From Saliterribacillus persicus (GTDB lineage Bacteria > Bacillota > Bacilli > Bacillales > Amphibacillaceae), in the NCBI RefSeq assembly GCF_003337485.1, contig NZ_QPJJ01000001.1, forward strand, positions 372,001 to 436,000: DNA of 64,000 bases. The letters are read 5' to 3'. Shown piece by piece: positions 62,690-64,000 of the stretch (position 1 is its first letter; every line of letters begins with the position of its first letter). The notes beneath the pieces are model-generated. The model saw only the letters and a program-made list of their open reading frames with translations. It was not told where the DNA came from and did no database searches. Made by a program: the position numbers and the translations under genes.

Positions 62690-64000
62690 ATGCTCACAAA
62701 GGCAAATCACTATTTACAAGAATATTTTGGTTATGATCAATTTAGACAAGGACAAGAAGAAGTAATTGGCTATATATTAGATAAAAAGAACACGTTAGCA
62801 ATTATGCCAACAGGAAGCGGTAAATCACTCTGCTACCAAATACCCGGCCTCACCCTACCTGGAACAGCTGTTATTATTTCTCCTTTAATCTCGTTAATGA
62901 AGGACCAAGTAGATGCATTACAAACGTTAGGTGTAAAAGCTTCCTATATTAATAGTTCGTTATCAACAGCTGAACAAAACGAGCGCTTGCAGCAGCTTCG
63001 GGAACAGGCCTACGATTTTATATTTATTGCCCCAGAACGATTTGATTCCAATTTTTTCGTACACGCTATCGAATCAATACCTTTATCATTTATTGCTTTT
63101 GATGAAGCGCATTGTATCTCGCAATGGGGACATGATTTCAGGCCAAGCTATCGGTCGGTTGTGCAAACGGTGCTTTCACTAAGAAATAAGCCCACCCTCG
63201 TTGGATTGACTGCGACTGCGACAGAAGATGTTCAGTTAGATATTAAACAGCTTCTTGAAGTTGACGATACAAATGTTGTGAACACAGGTTTTTTAAGAGA
63301 AAACTTATCTTTTTATATCATTAAAGGGCAAGATCGCCTAAAATACATCGATCGTTATATTAAAAACCATCAAAATGAAGCTGGTATCATATATGCAGCT
63401 ACACGAAAACAGGTGGATCAGCTTTATCAACATTTTTATAAAGAAGGAATCCCTGTGCAAAAATATCACGCTGGCTTATCAGAGGCTGAGCGTAAAGAAG
63501 CTCAGGACGTATTTATCCATGAAGATATCGGCTTAATGATTGCAACAAATGCTTTTGGGATGGGGATTGATAAGTCAAACGTTCGCTTTGTGATGCATTA
63601 TGCCCTTCCTAAAAATATCGAAGCCTACTATCAGGAAGCAGGACGCGCAGGAAGAGACGGAGATCCAAGTGACTGCATTCTCCTTTTTTCTGGACAAGAT
63701 ATTGTGCTGCAAAAATACTTAATAGAACAATCTGATTTAGAGGAAAACAAAAAGACGCAGGAATATCAAAAGTTACAAGCAATGGTTAACTATTGTCACA
63801 CCGATCGCTGTCTGCAAGCCTATATCTTAGATTATTTCAACGATAAAATTGATGTTCAGGATTGCGGAAAATGCTCAAATTGTATAGATGATGCGGCAAA
63901 GGTTGAAAAAACAAAAGAAGCACAAATGATTCTTTCTTGTGTCAAAAGGATGGGAGAATCCTTTGGTGCTGCAATGACTGCTAAAGTTTTAAAAGGCTCT
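62690..64000 (+). CDS. recQ: ATP-dependent DNA helicase RecQ, C-terminus cut by the window edge
   Basis: RecQ unwinds DNA 3' to 5' in recombination and repair. In the 437 residues present are FGYDQFRQGQEEVI (motif 0), the Walker A MPTGSGKSLCYQIP, DEAHCISQWGHDFRPSY, GLTATAT, the second helicase lobe ending QEAGRAGRDGDPSDCILLF, and the zinc-binding RQC cysteines (CHTDRC, DCGKCSNC). The winged-helix and any HRDC domain lie beyond the window. The ATG at 62690 follows AAAGGA at eight bases. It is divergent from the antiporter gene across a gap of about 180 bp. Confidence 0.95.
   Translation, partial: MLTKANHYLQEYFGYDQFRQGQEEVIGYILDKKNTLAIMPTGSGKSLCYQIPGLTLPGTAVIISPLISLMKDQVDALQTLGVKASYINSSLSTAEQNERLQQLREQAYDFIFIAPERFDSNFFVHAIESIPLSFIAFDEAHCISQWGHDFRPSYRSVVQTVLSLRNKPTLVGLTATATEDVQLDIKQLLEVDDTNVVNTGFLRENLSFYIIKGQDRLKYIDRYIKNHQNEAGIIYAATRKQVDQLYQHFYKEGIPVQKYHAGLSEAERKEAQDVFIHEDIGLMIATNAFGMGIDKSNVRFVMHYALPKNIEAYYQEAGRAGRDGDPSDCILLFSGQDIVLQKYLIEQSDLEENKKTQEYQKLQAMVNYCHTDRCLQAYILDYFNDKIDVQDCGKCSNCIDDAAKVEKTKEAQMILSCVKRMGESFGAAMTAKVLKGS

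Overview
The window is low-GC chromosomal DNA from an endospore-forming member of the Bacillaceae. The first 33 kb keeps, with losses, the gene order of the Bacillus subtilis spoIIR-prfA-rho-fbaA-spo0F-pyrG-rpoE-argS-speEB-pbpG-ywfO-lipL-pta-hemQ-gerQ-ywdI chromosome segment. Spore genes (spoIIR, spo0F, gerQ, pbpG), sodium-coupled and TRAP transporters and a large cation/proton antiporter fit a halotolerant relative of Oceanobacillus or Virgibacillus; that genus-level guess is inference. TTG start codons are frequent (rho, speB, speE, pbpG, terC, dctQ and several small genes).

Region 1 (1-12 kb, mostly minus strand): sporulation signalling (spoIIR, spo0F), translation termination (prfA, prmC), thymidine kinase, ribosomal protein L31 of the zinc-free type, rho, murA2, fructose-bisphosphate aldolase, CTP synthase behind a reiterative-transcription attenuator, and the RNA polymerase delta subunit. 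Compared with B. subtilis, glpX and the transaldolase gene are missing. Five copies of a short palindromic repeat (GGTGACAGGCACC type) lie here, two of them inside prmC. Region 2 (12-33 kb): argS with DUF1934 and a TPR protein resembling the phage pheromone receptor AimR but apparently without its DNA-binding head, polyamine synthesis (speE, speB), a class A penicillin-binding protein, an HD phosphohydrolase pair, lipoyl transfer (lipL), a MenC/NAAAR-type enzyme, a NERD protein, phosphotransacetylase, coproheme decarboxylase and spore protein GerQ.

Region 3 (33-45 kb): a sodium symporter, an ArsR-SRPBCC-PhnB cluster, a fructosamine-kinase-like protein, and a complete amino-sugar regulon. In that regulon nagA-nagB-nagR-murQ-oxidoreductase diverges from the PTS gene nagE, and two NagR (dre-type) operators sit exactly on the -35 boxes of the two divergent promoters. 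Region 4 (45-64 kb): acyltransferase, M29 aminopeptidase, RND exporter, cystine symporter, OsmC protein, TerC behind a yybP-ykoY manganese riboswitch, phosphoglucomutase, AI-2E family protein, a TRAP dicarboxylate-type transporter, a CPA antiporter and the start of recQ.

The most unusual signal is four intergenic arrays of 20-21-bp imperfect tandem repeats (about 11.92-12.03, 23.90-24.14, 28.25-28.38 and 44.75-44.93 kb). Their sequences differ, but on the minus strand they share a loose skeleton, and each lies just downstream of a minus-strand gene. No tRNA, rRNA, CRISPR, insertion sequence or prophage was recognised.
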